A stretch of 55,704 nt of DNA, from NCBI GenBank assembly GCA_903862465.1, contig CAIOYH010000166.1:1-55704 (forward strand), written 5' to 3'. The translations under genes and the position numbers were made by a program. This DNA is from an uncultured bacterium. Its GTDB lineage: Bacteria; Bacteroidota; Bacteroidia; Bacteroidales; CAIWKO01. Below are positions 1 through 8,527 of the stretch, in pieces (the stretch's first letter is position 1; each line of letters opens with the position of its first letter). A model generated the notes under the pieces. It saw only the letters and a program-made list of their open reading frames with translations. It was not told the DNA's origin and did no database searches.

Positions 1-2
1 AT

Positions 3-1205
3 AAATATGGGGTGACTACTACAGGATTCATTTTTGTTCAAGGAAATATCATGATTTATAATTGCAAGTTTTACGGAAATGAAAATGGAATATACTCCAC
101 TGGGGGAAGAACAACCATAAACAACTGTATTGTCAAAAATAATATTATAGGTATGGATGTTACAGGTACAATTGATATTTCGTATTGTACAATCACAAAT
201 AATCAAACAGGCATAGGTAATGATAATATGTTATTGAGCTCTTTAGATGCCAAAATTTCAAACTGCGTTATAGATTCAAATGTGCTTACAGGGTGTGATT
301 TGACTACTTGTAATTCTGTGGTATTGCTCCAAAATGAAATAAAATATAATGGAACAGGCATTCTTCATAATAATTATTATGGAAGCATCAGAAAAAATGT
401 TATTGAAAACAATAATATCGGAATCAAAGTGAATATGATTGGTGATACCATTTCGTGCAATAGTTTTTGCAACAACACCAGTTATGATATATATTATATG
501 CTATCGTATGATGTTGATTATTCAAATAACTATTGGTGCACATCCGATTCAGGTATTATCGAATCAAGGATTTTTGATGGATATGATAATATTAACTACG
601 GACTTGTTCATTATATGCCTGTTGATGCAAGCCAATGTTATATGAATCCACAATGTTCTGCCTATTTTAGCTTTTATCCTGATGCTATTATTCCACATCA
701 ATACTATTCTGTCAATTTTTCTACAGGTGTACCGCCACTTTCTTATCAATGGTTATGGGGAGATGGTACAGTTACAGTGAATCAAGCTTATCCAACTCAT
801 ATATATGCAACTCCGGGTTATTATACAATTTGCTTAACCATTGCGGATGCATTAGGTTGCACTCAGACATACTGCAATCCTCCTACATATTTATTTAAAA
901 GCGAAAACTCCATAGTTCAAGTGAATGTAATTGCTCCCGGCTCAATAGGTATTGCAGATAATGAAAAGAAAAATACGTTTCGCATCTATCCCAACCCTGC
1001 TTCCGATTATGTAACTATACGATTGGCTGAGGATATAAACATTGCCACCATCAAAGTCTATAACCTACTTGGCGAACTGAAAAACACCACCAACACCTCG
1101 CAAGCCAAAACAGATATTGATATTTCACAGCTTTCGGCGGGAGTTTATATTATAGAAGTGGTTACGGATAAAAGTAGTTATAGGCAGAAATTTATCAAAG
1201 AATAA
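3..1205 (+). CDS. T9SS-secreted beta-helix/PKD protein, 5'-truncated by window edge
   Basis: The reading frame is open to the first bases of the window, so the true start lies upstream; the GTG at 12 is only the first possible start in view. About the first 200 residues are Asn/Ile/Gly-rich repeats (NN-x-IGI pattern) typical of a right-handed parallel beta-helix. A PKD-like domain follows at roughly 215-290, with WLWGDG and the YTICLTI strand. The last ~75 residues are a T9SS type A sorting domain (FRIYPNPASDYVTI, IKVYNLLGEL, GVYIIEVV, KFIKE end). The protein should be exported and then delivered to the surface by T9SS. It is a paralogue of the next gene, with an almost identical C-terminal domain. 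Its ligand or substrate cannot be told from sequence. Confidence 0.85.
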   Translation, partial: KYGVTTTGFIFVQGNIMIYNCKFYGNENGIYSTGGRTTINNCIVKNNIIGMDVTGTIDISYCTITNNQTGIGNDNMLLSSLDAKISNCVIDSNVLTGCDLTTCNSVVLLQNEIKYNGTGILHNNYYGSIRKNVIENNNIGIKVNMIGDTISCNSFCNNTSYDIYYMLSYDVDYSNNYWCTSDSGIIESRIFDGYDNINYGLVHYMPVDASQCYMNPQCSAYFSFYPDAIIPHQYYSVNFSTGVPPLSYQWLWGDGTVTVNQAYPTHIYATPGYYTICLTIADALGCTQTYCNPPTYLFKSENSIVQVNVIAPGSIGIADNEKKNTFRIYPNPASDYVTIRLAEDINIATIKVYNLLGELKNTTNTSQAKTDIDISQLSAGVYIIEVVTDKSSYRQKFIKE

Positions 1206-1256
1206 AGACACAATAAGAAAATTATCAAAAGTATAGTTTCTAAAAACAATAAAGCC

Positions 1257-3536
1257 ATGAAAAAGTTTACAAAAATCATCGTGTTTGCAGTTATCCTTTT
1301 AACTGTTATTTCATTTTCGAGTCAAGCCACAACGCCTGTTAGTGGCGGAATTTATACAAACACTACGTGGACTTTGGCGAATAGCCCATATATTGTTACA
1401 GGAAATGTTGTGGTGTTTCCGGGTGTCACGTTGACTATTGAGCCGGGGGTTGTGGTTAAATTTGATAATGCTATGATGTTGGAAATACGACAAGCATCAC
1501 TAATGGCACTAGGTACAAGCGCCGATTCCATAACGTTTACAAGTAGTTCTGCGAGTCCTACTGTTGGGATATGGAATAAGATTTATATTAATGGTGGCAC
1601 TTCTTTATCGAAATTCAAATACTGCTCTATTAAATATGCTATCTATGGGATAAACATTTCTTCCACTACACCCGTACAAATGTCTAGCTCCGCATTGAGT
1701 TCAAATAATTATGGCTTAGTTAGCTCCGGGTTAGCAAGCCTTACAATTGATTCCTCTAATTTTTCTCATCATGTTGATATTGGGGTGTCAGTCTCTGGTA
1801 CTGGATGTTTAATGATGCTGAATCATTGTAACTTTAATAATAATCATTACGGTATAGATGCTGGCAATATTAGTACAAATAGTAAGGTTCTTGATTGTAA
1901 TTTCACTTCAAACGAAACCGGTATGCGAGTTAGTAATGCACTAGTTAGCAATTGCCATGTTGAATTAAATAACATTGGATTAGAAGGATATCGCACTCTT
2001 ATTACAAATTGTTATGTGTATTCAAATTCCATTAATGGGATAAAATCGGAGTATGACTCTATCAATAATTGCCAAATATTAAATAATCATATAGGTATTC
2101 AAGCCATGTCAGCCATCATTGAGCATAATGACATTGAAAACAACGATTATGGGATTTCGACTAATAATGGAAATAGTAGTTTAGATTATTCTACTAAAAT
2201 ATTTGGCAATTCTATTACGAACAACGATATCGGGATATTTACTGGAAATGCTACCATAAGTAAAAATGTATTGGAAAATGACTCTGTTGGGGTCTGGTTA
2301 ACCACATCTATAAGTGTTATGTATTGCAACAAGATTTGTAATTGCTATACAAGTGGCTTTACATACGCCGGAACAAACAATATTTCTTATCCAAATAATT
2401 ATTGGTGCACAATTGATTCAACAATGATTGAATCGTATATCATTGATGGCTATGACAATGTTAGTTATGGTCTTGTCAACTTTATGCCTCTCGATACTTC
2501 GCAATGCTATTTAACAGGATGCAATCTAATCATTACAGCCTCGGTTACGAATGCTTTGTGTGATACATGCCATACAGGTACAGCCACAGCGCATGTAGTA
2601 AATGGTGTGGCGCCCTACACTTATACTTGGTACACATCACCCTTGCAAACCACTCAAACTGCCACACATCTTGCTTCCGGGACCTACACACTTTGCGTGG
2701 TTGATGGCAATGGATGCTCTGCATGTAATTATACCATATTTGTTGATTCCACTAATTGTGCAGGATTTACTGCCACCACCCAAACCGGCAATGCAACCTG
2801 CGGCACGTGCAATGATGGAACTGCTTGGGCAAATGGCTCCGGAGGTTCTCCACCCTATTCTTATACATGGTACACCAGTCCAATGCAAAATACCAGCACA
2901 GCCACAGGGCTATTACCCGGCACATATCAGGTGTGTGTAACAGATTTGTATAACTGTGCCGTGTGCCATGTAGTTACTATCTCCATGGGCAATTGCTCAG
3001 CGCATTTTGATTTATACCCCGACAACCTTGTTCTGCATCAATACACCGCAGTAAATATGGCATCCGGGATATTGCCTTTACATTATTTATGGCAGTGGGG
3101 CGATGGCACCACTGATACCTTAGCACTACCAACACATTCGTATAGCACAGCAGGATTCTATGCCATTTGTCTCACTATTACCGATGCTGTTGGCTGCACC
3201 AATACGTATTGCAACTCCTATTATTTGCAAAAAACAGACAACACCATGGTTACTGTAAATGTGATTGAACCTATTACGGTTGGAACTGATGATTATTCAC
3301 CAACGCATTCTTTCGTTCTCGCTCCCAATCCCGCTACTGATTTTGTTACAATCACCTCAACACAAAAAGACAATGCCACTATCAAAGTCTATAACCTACT
3401 TGGTGAACTGAAAAGCACTACCACCACATCACAAGCCAATACAAATGTTGATATATCCAAGCTTGCGGCGGGAGTTTATATTATAGAAGTGGTAACGGAT
3501 AAAAACAGTTATAGACAGAAATTTATCAAAGAATAA
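1257..3536 (+). CDS. T9SS-secreted beta-helix/SprB-repeat/PKD protein
   Basis: This 759-aa protein starts with a clear Sec signal peptide (MKKFTKIIVFAVILLTVISF). A right-handed beta-helix covers about residues 50-400. Two Cys-rich SprB-like repeats lie at about 423-580, each with a YTWYTSP core and G-TY-CV-D strands. One PKD domain (LWQWGDGT) follows, then a T9SS type A sorting domain ending KFIKE. Cys pairs in the repeats fit an extracellular protein. It follows its paralogue by 51 bp and may be co-transcribed with it. SprB-type repeats are known from gliding adhesins, but no gliding gene lies nearby, so adhesion is only inferred. Confidence 0.88.
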   Translation: MKKFTKIIVFAVILLTVISFSSQATTPVSGGIYTNTTWTLANSPYIVTGNVVVFPGVTLTIEPGVVVKFDNAMMLEIRQASLMALGTSADSITFTSSSASPTVGIWNKIYINGGTSLSKFKYCSIKYAIYGINISSTTPVQMSSSALSSNNYGLVSSGLASLTIDSSNFSHHVDIGVSVSGTGCLMMLNHCNFNNNHYGIDAGNISTNSKVLDCNFTSNETGMRVSNALVSNCHVELNNIGLEGYRTLITNCYVYSNSINGIKSEYDSINNCQILNNHIGIQAMSAIIEHNDIENNDYGISTNNGNSSLDYSTKIFGNSITNNDIGIFTGNATISKNVLENDSVGVWLTTSISVMYCNKICNCYTSGFTYAGTNNISYPNNYWCTIDSTMIESYIIDGYDNVSYGLVNFMPLDTSQCYLTGCNLIITASVTNALCDTCHTGTATAHVVNGVAPYTYTWYTSPLQTTQTATHLASGTYTLCVVDGNGCSACNYTIFVDSTNCAGFTATTQTGNATCGTCNDGTAWANGSGGSPPYSYTWYTSPMQNTSTATGLLPGTYQVCVTDLYNCAVCHVVTISMGNCSAHFDLYPDNLVLHQYTAVNMASGILPLHYLWQWGDGTTDTLALPTHSYSTAGFYAICLTITDAVGCTNTYCNSYYLQKTDNTMVTVNVIEPITVGTDDYSPTHSFVLAPNPATDFVTITSTQKDNATIKVYNLLGELKSTTTTSQANTNVDISKLAAGVYIIEVVTDKNSYRQKFIKE

Positions 3537-3552
3537 AGAAGTATAGCGTGTA

Positions 3553-3589
3553 ATATTCATCGGATGACTCCAAGTCATCTGATGAATAT
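3553..3589. terminator. Stem-loop after the T9SS gene pair
   Basis: A 17-bp inverted repeat (left arm 3553-3569, right arm 3573-3589, one mismatch, 3-nt loop CCA) stands 16 bp after the stop codon. There is no U-tract, so it is either a weak terminator or an mRNA 3'-end stabiliser. The next 100 bp (3600-3690) hold degenerate tandem copies of a TAATAGTCTAA/AGCCTAAACCCC motif and no gene. Confidence 0.6.
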
Positions 3590-3689
3590 GTGCACAACTA
3601 AAAGCCCAATCCCTAAAAACCAAATAGTCTCGACCCTAATAGTCTAATAGCCTACAGCCTAAACCCCTAATAGTCTAAAGCCTAAACCC

Positions 3690-5024
3690 CTAATACTTCA
3701 ACCACTTCCACAATTCCTTATAGCTAACCTTTTTGCCATACATCAAAATGCCGGTGCGGTAAATCTTCGCTGCAAACCATGTGGCACCTAAAAAGCCTAG
3801 TACTAACAAACCCATAGAAAGTATTAACTCATAAGTAGGCACACCAAAAGGTAAACGTATCATCATCACGATAGGCGAGGTCAGCGGGATAATCGAGAAC
3901 CAAAACGCCAAAGGTCCTTGCGGATTGTTGATGATGGTTTGCGAAAGCACAAACGCCAAGATAAGTGGTATAGTTATAGGCAACATGAACTGTTGCGTGT
4001 CCGCCTCATTATCCACCGCCGAACCTATAGCCGCAAACAAAGCACCGTACAACAAATAGCCAAACAAGAAGAAAAACAGAAACATCAAAATAATCATCAC
4101 ATAGTTATAACTCCCCACCGAATGCATCACCGAATTCATCATCTCGGTATCTTCATCTTTGGGAGTGCTTTTGTCTATAGTGTTCGTCATCAAGGTATGC
4201 TGCTGCACATTAATTCCCTTTTGCTCCGTGCTCACATTTTTCTTTGTAGCCGTAAACACCGAGGCTTGAAAAACCGTAACAATGCCTAAGGTCAATACAA
4301 TCCACAGCATAAACTGTGTCAAACCCACCAAGGCAATGCCCGTAATCTTCCCCATCAACAACTGAAAAGGCTTCACCGAAGATACAATGACCTCAATAAT
4401 GCGACTCGTTTTCTCTTCTATCACCCCGCGCATCACCTGCGAACCAAACATAAATATGGAGATATAAATCAAAATTCCTGCAAACAAACCTATCATCATG
4501 GTCAACTCGGGCGAACTATTTTCACCCGTTTGCACATTCTCCATTTTCAGGTCAATAGTGGTCTTCACCGATTCAATATCCTTCTTATCCAAGCCATATT
4601 TATCGTGTAGCATCTTATTTTCCAATACATATTTCATCTTTTCGTGAACATAGCTCGTCACACTGATGCCGGGTTGTTTGTTTGAATAATAAAGCAAAGC
4701 CGAATTCGAATCCGTCAAGGTAGGCTTGGGAATATACAGCAGGCAATAGCTCCCCGACTTTATCAGATTGTCTTTAGCCGTTTTGATATTGGTGGGCAGA
4801 TAATTGAATTGCACCGACTTGTTGCTTGTCAGATGATCTACATAGATGCCTGTTTCGTCCACCACATCAATGTTTTTGGTATCCTCACCCCATTTGGAAA
4901 TAAAAAACGGAACTATCATCAGCGAAGCCATCAATATCGGACCCAATATGGTCATCACTATAAACGAACGTTTTTTCACACGCGACAAATATTCGCGCTT
5001 AATAATAATGAGCGTCTTTTTCAT
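3690..5024 (-). CDS. ABC-2 type exporter permease, NatB-like
   Basis: This 444-aa membrane protein has one N-terminal transmembrane segment (about 22-45), a ~130-residue extracytoplasmic region, and a cluster of about five C-terminal segments. The cytoplasmic motif GVIEEKTSRIIEVIVSS before the second membrane block is characteristic of ABC-2 permeases of the NatB/YhaP group (Na+ efflux or drug export). A low-complexity stretch (about 255-305, with Asp/Lys/Thr) interrupts the membrane block. The start lies 6 bp after the stop of the ATPase gene, so the two form an operon and a transporter. The substrate is not determined by sequence. Confidence 0.88.
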   Translation of the reverse strand: MKKTLIIIKREYLSRVKKRSFIVMTILGPILMASLMIVPFFISKWGEDTKNIDVVDETGIYVDHLTSNKSVQFNYLPTNIKTAKDNLIKSGSYCLLYIPKPTLTDSNSALLYYSNKQPGISVTSYVHEKMKYVLENKMLHDKYGLDKKDIESVKTTIDLKMENVQTGENSSPELTMMIGLFAGILIYISIFMFGSQVMRGVIEEKTSRIIEVIVSSVKPFQLLMGKITGIALVGLTQFMLWIVLTLGIVTVFQASVFTATKKNVSTEQKGINVQQHTLMTNTIDKSTPKDEDTEMMNSVMHSVGSYNYVMIILMFLFFFLFGYLLYGALFAAIGSAVDNEADTQQFMLPITIPLILAFVLSQTIINNPQGPLAFWFSIIPLTSPIVMMIRLPFGVPTYELILSMGLLVLGFLGATWFAAKIYRTGILMYGKKVSYKELWKWLKY

Positions 5025-5030
5025 ACGTGT

Positions 5031-5981
5031 TTATTCTGTTAGGTTAGTAGCCGAGTTATATTTGAGCGTATCGTTGTTCACCTTGGCAATAAAAATATCG
5101 TTCATGGTCGGAATAATCTCGCGAATGGCATGTACATTACCAAATTGCATCAACGCTTGTATCATTTCATTGGTGCTTTTTCCATTCCTGATTTTGATGT
5201 TCGCGGTCAAAATATCATCAGCATGAGCTTCTTGCTCTATGATGAAATCACCGTTCAGTTGATGTTTCAACTCATGATTATAACCCGTAAGTTCCACTTG
5301 ATATACATTGTCTTTATAGGTATCCTTAATCTCTTTCACCTTACCTTCCAATATCTTATTGGATTTGTTTATCAAAGCGATGTCGTCGCACAATTCTTCC
5401 ACCGACGACATATTGTGCGTGGAAAAGATAATCGTCGCTCCGTTTTCCTTTAGGCGAATAATTTCATCTTTAATGATGTTGGCATTTATAGGGTCGAATC
5501 CGCTAAAAGGCTCATCAAAGATAAGTAATTTCGGTTCGTGCAACACCGTAACTATGAATTGAATCTTTTGTTGCATCCCTTTCGAGAGTTCTTCCACCTT
5601 ACGATTCCACCATCCCGCAATCTCAAACTTCTCGAACCAATATTTGAGTTTCTTCATGGCATCAGCCCTCGAAAGTCCTTTCAGTTGCGCAAGATACAAT
5701 GCCTGTTCGCCTACTTTCATTTTTTTATACAAACCGCGTTCTTCGGGAAGATAGCCTATTTGTTCAATATGATTTTGACGCAGTTTTTCACCATTCAGCA
5801 GAACTTCGCCCTCATCGGGACCCGTAATCATGTTGATGATACGAATCAAAGTGGTTTTCCCCGCACCATTCGGACCTAACAGACCGTAAATGCTTTGCTG
5901 CGGCACACTGATAGAAACACCATTCAAGGCAACATGATTGGCAAATCGCTTGGTGATGTTGTGGGTTACAAGTATATCCAT
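5031..5981 (-). CDS. ABC transporter ATP-binding protein, NatA-like
   Basis: The 316-aa ATPase has Walker A (GPNGAGKTTL, about 36-45), signature LSKGMQQK, Walker B LLIFDEPFSGFDP and an H-loop (STHN). The C-terminal ~90 residues form the extra domain usual in NatA/CcmA-type exporters. It is the first gene of the pair with the permease downstream. It hydrolyses ATP on the cytoplasmic face to drive export. Upstream (5982-6176) there is only AT-rich sequence and degenerate TTACC repeats. Confidence 0.92.
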   Translation of the reverse strand: MDILVTHNITKRFANHVALNGVSISVPQQSIYGLLGPNGAGKTTLIRIINMITGPDEGEVLLNGEKLRQNHIEQIGYLPEERGLYKKMKVGEQALYLAQLKGLSRADAMKKLKYWFEKFEIAGWWNRKVEELSKGMQQKIQFIVTVLHEPKLLIFDEPFSGFDPINANIIKDEIIRLKENGATIIFSTHNMSSVEELCDDIALINKSNKILEGKVKEIKDTYKDNVYQVELTGYNHELKHQLNGDFIIEQEAHADDILTANIKIRNGKSTNEMIQALMQFGNVHAIREIIPTMNDIFIAKVNNDTLKYNSATNLTE

Positions 5982-6176
5982 TTCTTTTATTTAAGATTTA
6001 TGATTTTAGAATTTAGATTTATACATAAAGATTGTAAGGTGCAAATACAATAGGAATCAACGTTGATAATTATTTACTGAGTATCAATTACCAATTGCCC
6101 GAAACTATATACCCGATTACCCAATACCATTTACCTGCTTACCATTTACCCTTTACCCAATTACCCTCTACCCTCT

Positions 6177-7319
6177 CTATTGAAAGAACTCCCGCATCTT
6201 TTCAAAGAAGCCTCTATCTTTCAGTCCGGGTTGTGGTTTTATGTTTTCAGAGTCCATAAGTTTGTAGATCATCGCTTTTTCTTCTTTCGAAAGTACTTGG
6301 GGTGTCCACACATTGATGCCCACCAACAAGTCACCACGACCATAAGAGTTCAATGAGGGTAAGCCTTTATTTTTAAGTTTTAGGATTTTGCCTGATTGGG
6401 TGCCGGCTTCTATTTTCACACGCGCTTTCCCTTCTAAGGTAGGCACTTCCACGGTGGTGCCTATCACGGCTTCAGGATAACTGATATAATGATTATACAG
6501 CAAATTGTTGCCATCGCGAACCAATTCAGGATGGTCTATTTCCTCAATCAACACAATCAAATCACCGGGTTGTCCACCACGAGCAGCCGCATTGCCTTTG
6601 CCACTCATGGAAAGCTGCATACCTTCAGCAACGCCTGCAGGAATCTTAATGCTGATGATTTCATCGCCTTTGATGATACCATTGCCAAAACAACTCGTGC
6701 ATTTCTCTGTGATAGATTGACCTTCGCCGCCACAAGAAGGACAAACAGAAGATGTCTGCATCTGTCCCAAAAATGTATTCGTAACCCGACTCACCTGTCC
6801 TCTTCCACCGCAGGTAGTACAGGTCTTGTAGGAACTGCCATTTTTAGCACCCGTACCACTGCAAGGTTTGCATCCCACGTACTTGTTGACGTTGATTTTC
6901 TTTTCTACGCCTAGGGCAATTTCTTCTAAAGTCAGTTTCATCTTTACCCTAAGGTTGCTACCGTAGTTCACTTTCCTACGTTGAGACTGTCCTCCGCCTC
7001 CAAAGTTGCCGAATGCACCTCCAAAGATGTCACCAAAATGACTGAATATGTCGTCCATACTCATGCCACCGCCACCATTAAATCCTTGCGAACTACCAAC
7101 ACCTTGGTGCCCATATCTGTCATAGCGACTCTTTTTCTCAGGGTTGCTCAGCACATCGTAAGCTTCCGCTGCTTCTTTAAATTTCTCTTCAGAAGCATGG
7201 TCGCCGGGGTTCTTATCCGGATGGTATTTTAATGCTAACTGACGATAGGCTTTCTTTATCTCTGCTTCTTCTGCCCCTTTTGAAACGCCTAATATTTCGT
7301 AGTAATCACGTTTGGTCAT
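6177..7319 (-). CDS. dnaJ: Chaperone DnaJ (Hsp40)
   Basis: This is a type I DnaJ of 380 aa. The J domain carries HPD at residues 33-35. A Gly/Phe-rich linker ([19 protein letters not shown]) follows. Four zinc-binding CxxCxGxG repeats ([32 protein letters not shown]) precede the C-terminal substrate-binding domain. It stimulates the DnaK ATPase and presents unfolded clients. It lies 24 bp downstream of grpE in the same direction; dnaK is not in the window. Confidence 0.97.
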   Translation of the reverse strand: MTKRDYYEILGVSKGAEEAEIKKAYRQLALKYHPDKNPGDHASEEKFKEAAEAYDVLSNPEKKSRYDRYGHQGVGSSQGFNGGGGMSMDDIFSHFGDIFGGAFGNFGGGGQSQRRKVNYGSNLRVKMKLTLEEIALGVEKKINVNKYVGCKPCSGTGAKNGSSYKTCTTCGGRGQVSRVTNTFLGQMQTSSVCPSCGGEGQSITEKCTSCFGNGIIKGDEIISIKIPAGVAEGMQLSMSGKGNAAARGGQPGDLIVLIEEIDHPELVRDGNNLLYNHYISYPEAVIGTTVEVPTLEGKARVKIEAGTQSGKILKLKNKGLPSLNSYGRGDLLVGINVWTPQVLSKEEKAMIYKLMDSENIKPQPGLKDRGFFEKMREFFQ

Positions 7320-7343
7320 TTGTTTTAGTTCTTAAGTTATAAT

Positions 7344-7904
7344 TTAGTTTGCCACAACAACTTTAGCAAAACGGAGGATGGTACCGTTTAAGTAATATCC
7401 TTTTTCCACTTGGTCAATAATCTTGCCTTTCATATCTTCGCTAGGTGCGGCAACATTGGCAATGGCTTCATGTATATCAGCATTAAACACCTCGCCTTTG
7501 GATATCATTTCCTCCAAACCTTCTTTGGTCAATACTGCTTTGTATTTATTATAAATCAACACAATGCCATCTTTCACGACTTTATTCGCTTCATCATTTG
7601 GTATTGCATCCAAAGCGCGTTCAAAATCATCCAAAACAGGCAACATAGAGATGATTACATCCGATGAAGCTGTCTTGCACAATTCGATGCGTTCTTTAGA
7701 AGTACGCTTGCGATAATTATCAAATTCGGCAAATAGCCTCAGGAATTTGTCATTGAGTTCGTCTATTCTTGCTTTTTGTTCCACAATAATTTTGTCTTTG
7801 TCCGTGTCATCTGTAGGCACTTCTGCGTTTACAGGGGTTTCCGCTGTTTGGTCTGCGCCTTCTGTTTGTTTTTTGTCATGCTTTTTGTCTTTGCTCTTCA
7901 ACAT
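7344..7904 (-). CDS. grpE: Nucleotide exchange factor GrpE
   Basis: The 186-aa protein has a Lys/Thr-rich disordered N-terminus, a long coiled coil (about 40-85) and the GrpE core with EFDNYRKRTSKER and MLPVLDDFERAL. The C-terminal beta domain ends in GYYLNGTILRFAKVVVAN. It releases ADP from DnaK. It is the first gene of a grpE-dnaJ operon, the usual Bacteroidota order. No HrcA/CIRCE-type repeat is visible upstream. Confidence 0.96.
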   Translation of the reverse strand: MLKSKDKKHDKKQTEGADQTAETPVNAEVPTDDTDKDKIIVEQKARIDELNDKFLRLFAEFDNYRKRTSKERIELCKTASSDVIISMLPVLDDFERALDAIPNDEANKVVKDGIVLIYNKYKAVLTKEGLEEMISKGEVFNADIHEAIANVAAPSEDMKGKIIDQVEKGYYLNGTILRFAKVVVAN

Positions 7905-8111
7905 AATTCTTTATTTAAAGTCATCAATACATACTAGATTCTTTGTTTGCCTTCTGAAATACAAAATAGAATGATAGGAGTCATCAGTCATTTTTTCCGA
8001 TTTCTGACCCACAACATTTCATTTTTAATCAAATGTAAACGCATTATGGCATTACAAATTATTTGCCACGGATTCATTTGCGACATTTTGTCAGCATAAT
8101 GGCAAATTCGT

Positions 8112-8375
8112 CTAATCTTCCTTTTCGCTTATTTCGTAATTTTCGAAATCTTCTTCCACATCAAATAAACGCAATTGGTTTTCGCTGATGCATTCTTCTT
8201 CCGGTAACGAATCGGCAAATTTACGAATATAATCTTTAATAGCCGATTTTATCATCTTGTTTGGACTCACTTTTTTGGCTTTGCAGAACTTATCTATGAG
8301 TGTTTTTTGATTTACAGAAAGCTTAAACTCAAACTTTTTGAATTTTATTTTCTTCTTTTTTTTGTTCGTTGGCAT
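8112..8375 (-). CDS. Small ribbon-helix-helix-like protein with a QLRLF motif
   Basis: This 87-aa protein has a Lys-rich N-terminus (nine Lys in the first 14 residues). A segment (about 16-52) then reads like a ribbon-helix-helix fold: a short strand (FEFKLS) and two helices. The acidic tail contains QLRLF at residues 67-71, which fits the bacterial sliding-clamp-binding pentapeptide QLxLF. The gene is alone, with the opposite-strand synthetase gene starting 150 bp away. I do not recognise a named family. DNA binding is inferred from the fold pattern only. Confidence 0.6.
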   Translation of the reverse strand: MPTNKKKKKIKFKKFEFKLSVNQKTLIDKFCKAKKVSPNKMIKSAIKDYIRKFADSLPEEECISENQLRLFDVEEDFENYEISEKED

Positions 8376-8482
8376 GTAGTAATGAATTGATTTCAGGGCG
8401 TAAAATTACTCATTTGATTATTCATAGAAGGCATGATTTTTATTTTTCTTAAAAAATTTACGATTGATATTAATGTTTTTTA

Positions 8483-8490
8483 TACTTTAG
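8483..8490 (+). promoter_or_regulatory. Probable -7 element of the acyl-CoA synthetase gene
   Basis: TACTTTAG differs by one base from the Bacteroidota -7 consensus TAnnTTTG. It sits 37 bp before the ATG, which would give a leader of about 31 nt. No convincing -33 TTTG is seen. Confidence 0.35.
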
Positions 8491-8527
8491 CGCAATTTTT
8501 AATACGAACATTTTTTGAATTTATTTT

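Noticed and set aside
3600-3690. Tandem TAATAGTCTAA/AGCCTAAACCCC sequence as a functional array
   Set aside because: Short, irregular and diverged; similar degenerate strings occur at 6090-6176 and 12940-13020, so it looks like simple-sequence debris.
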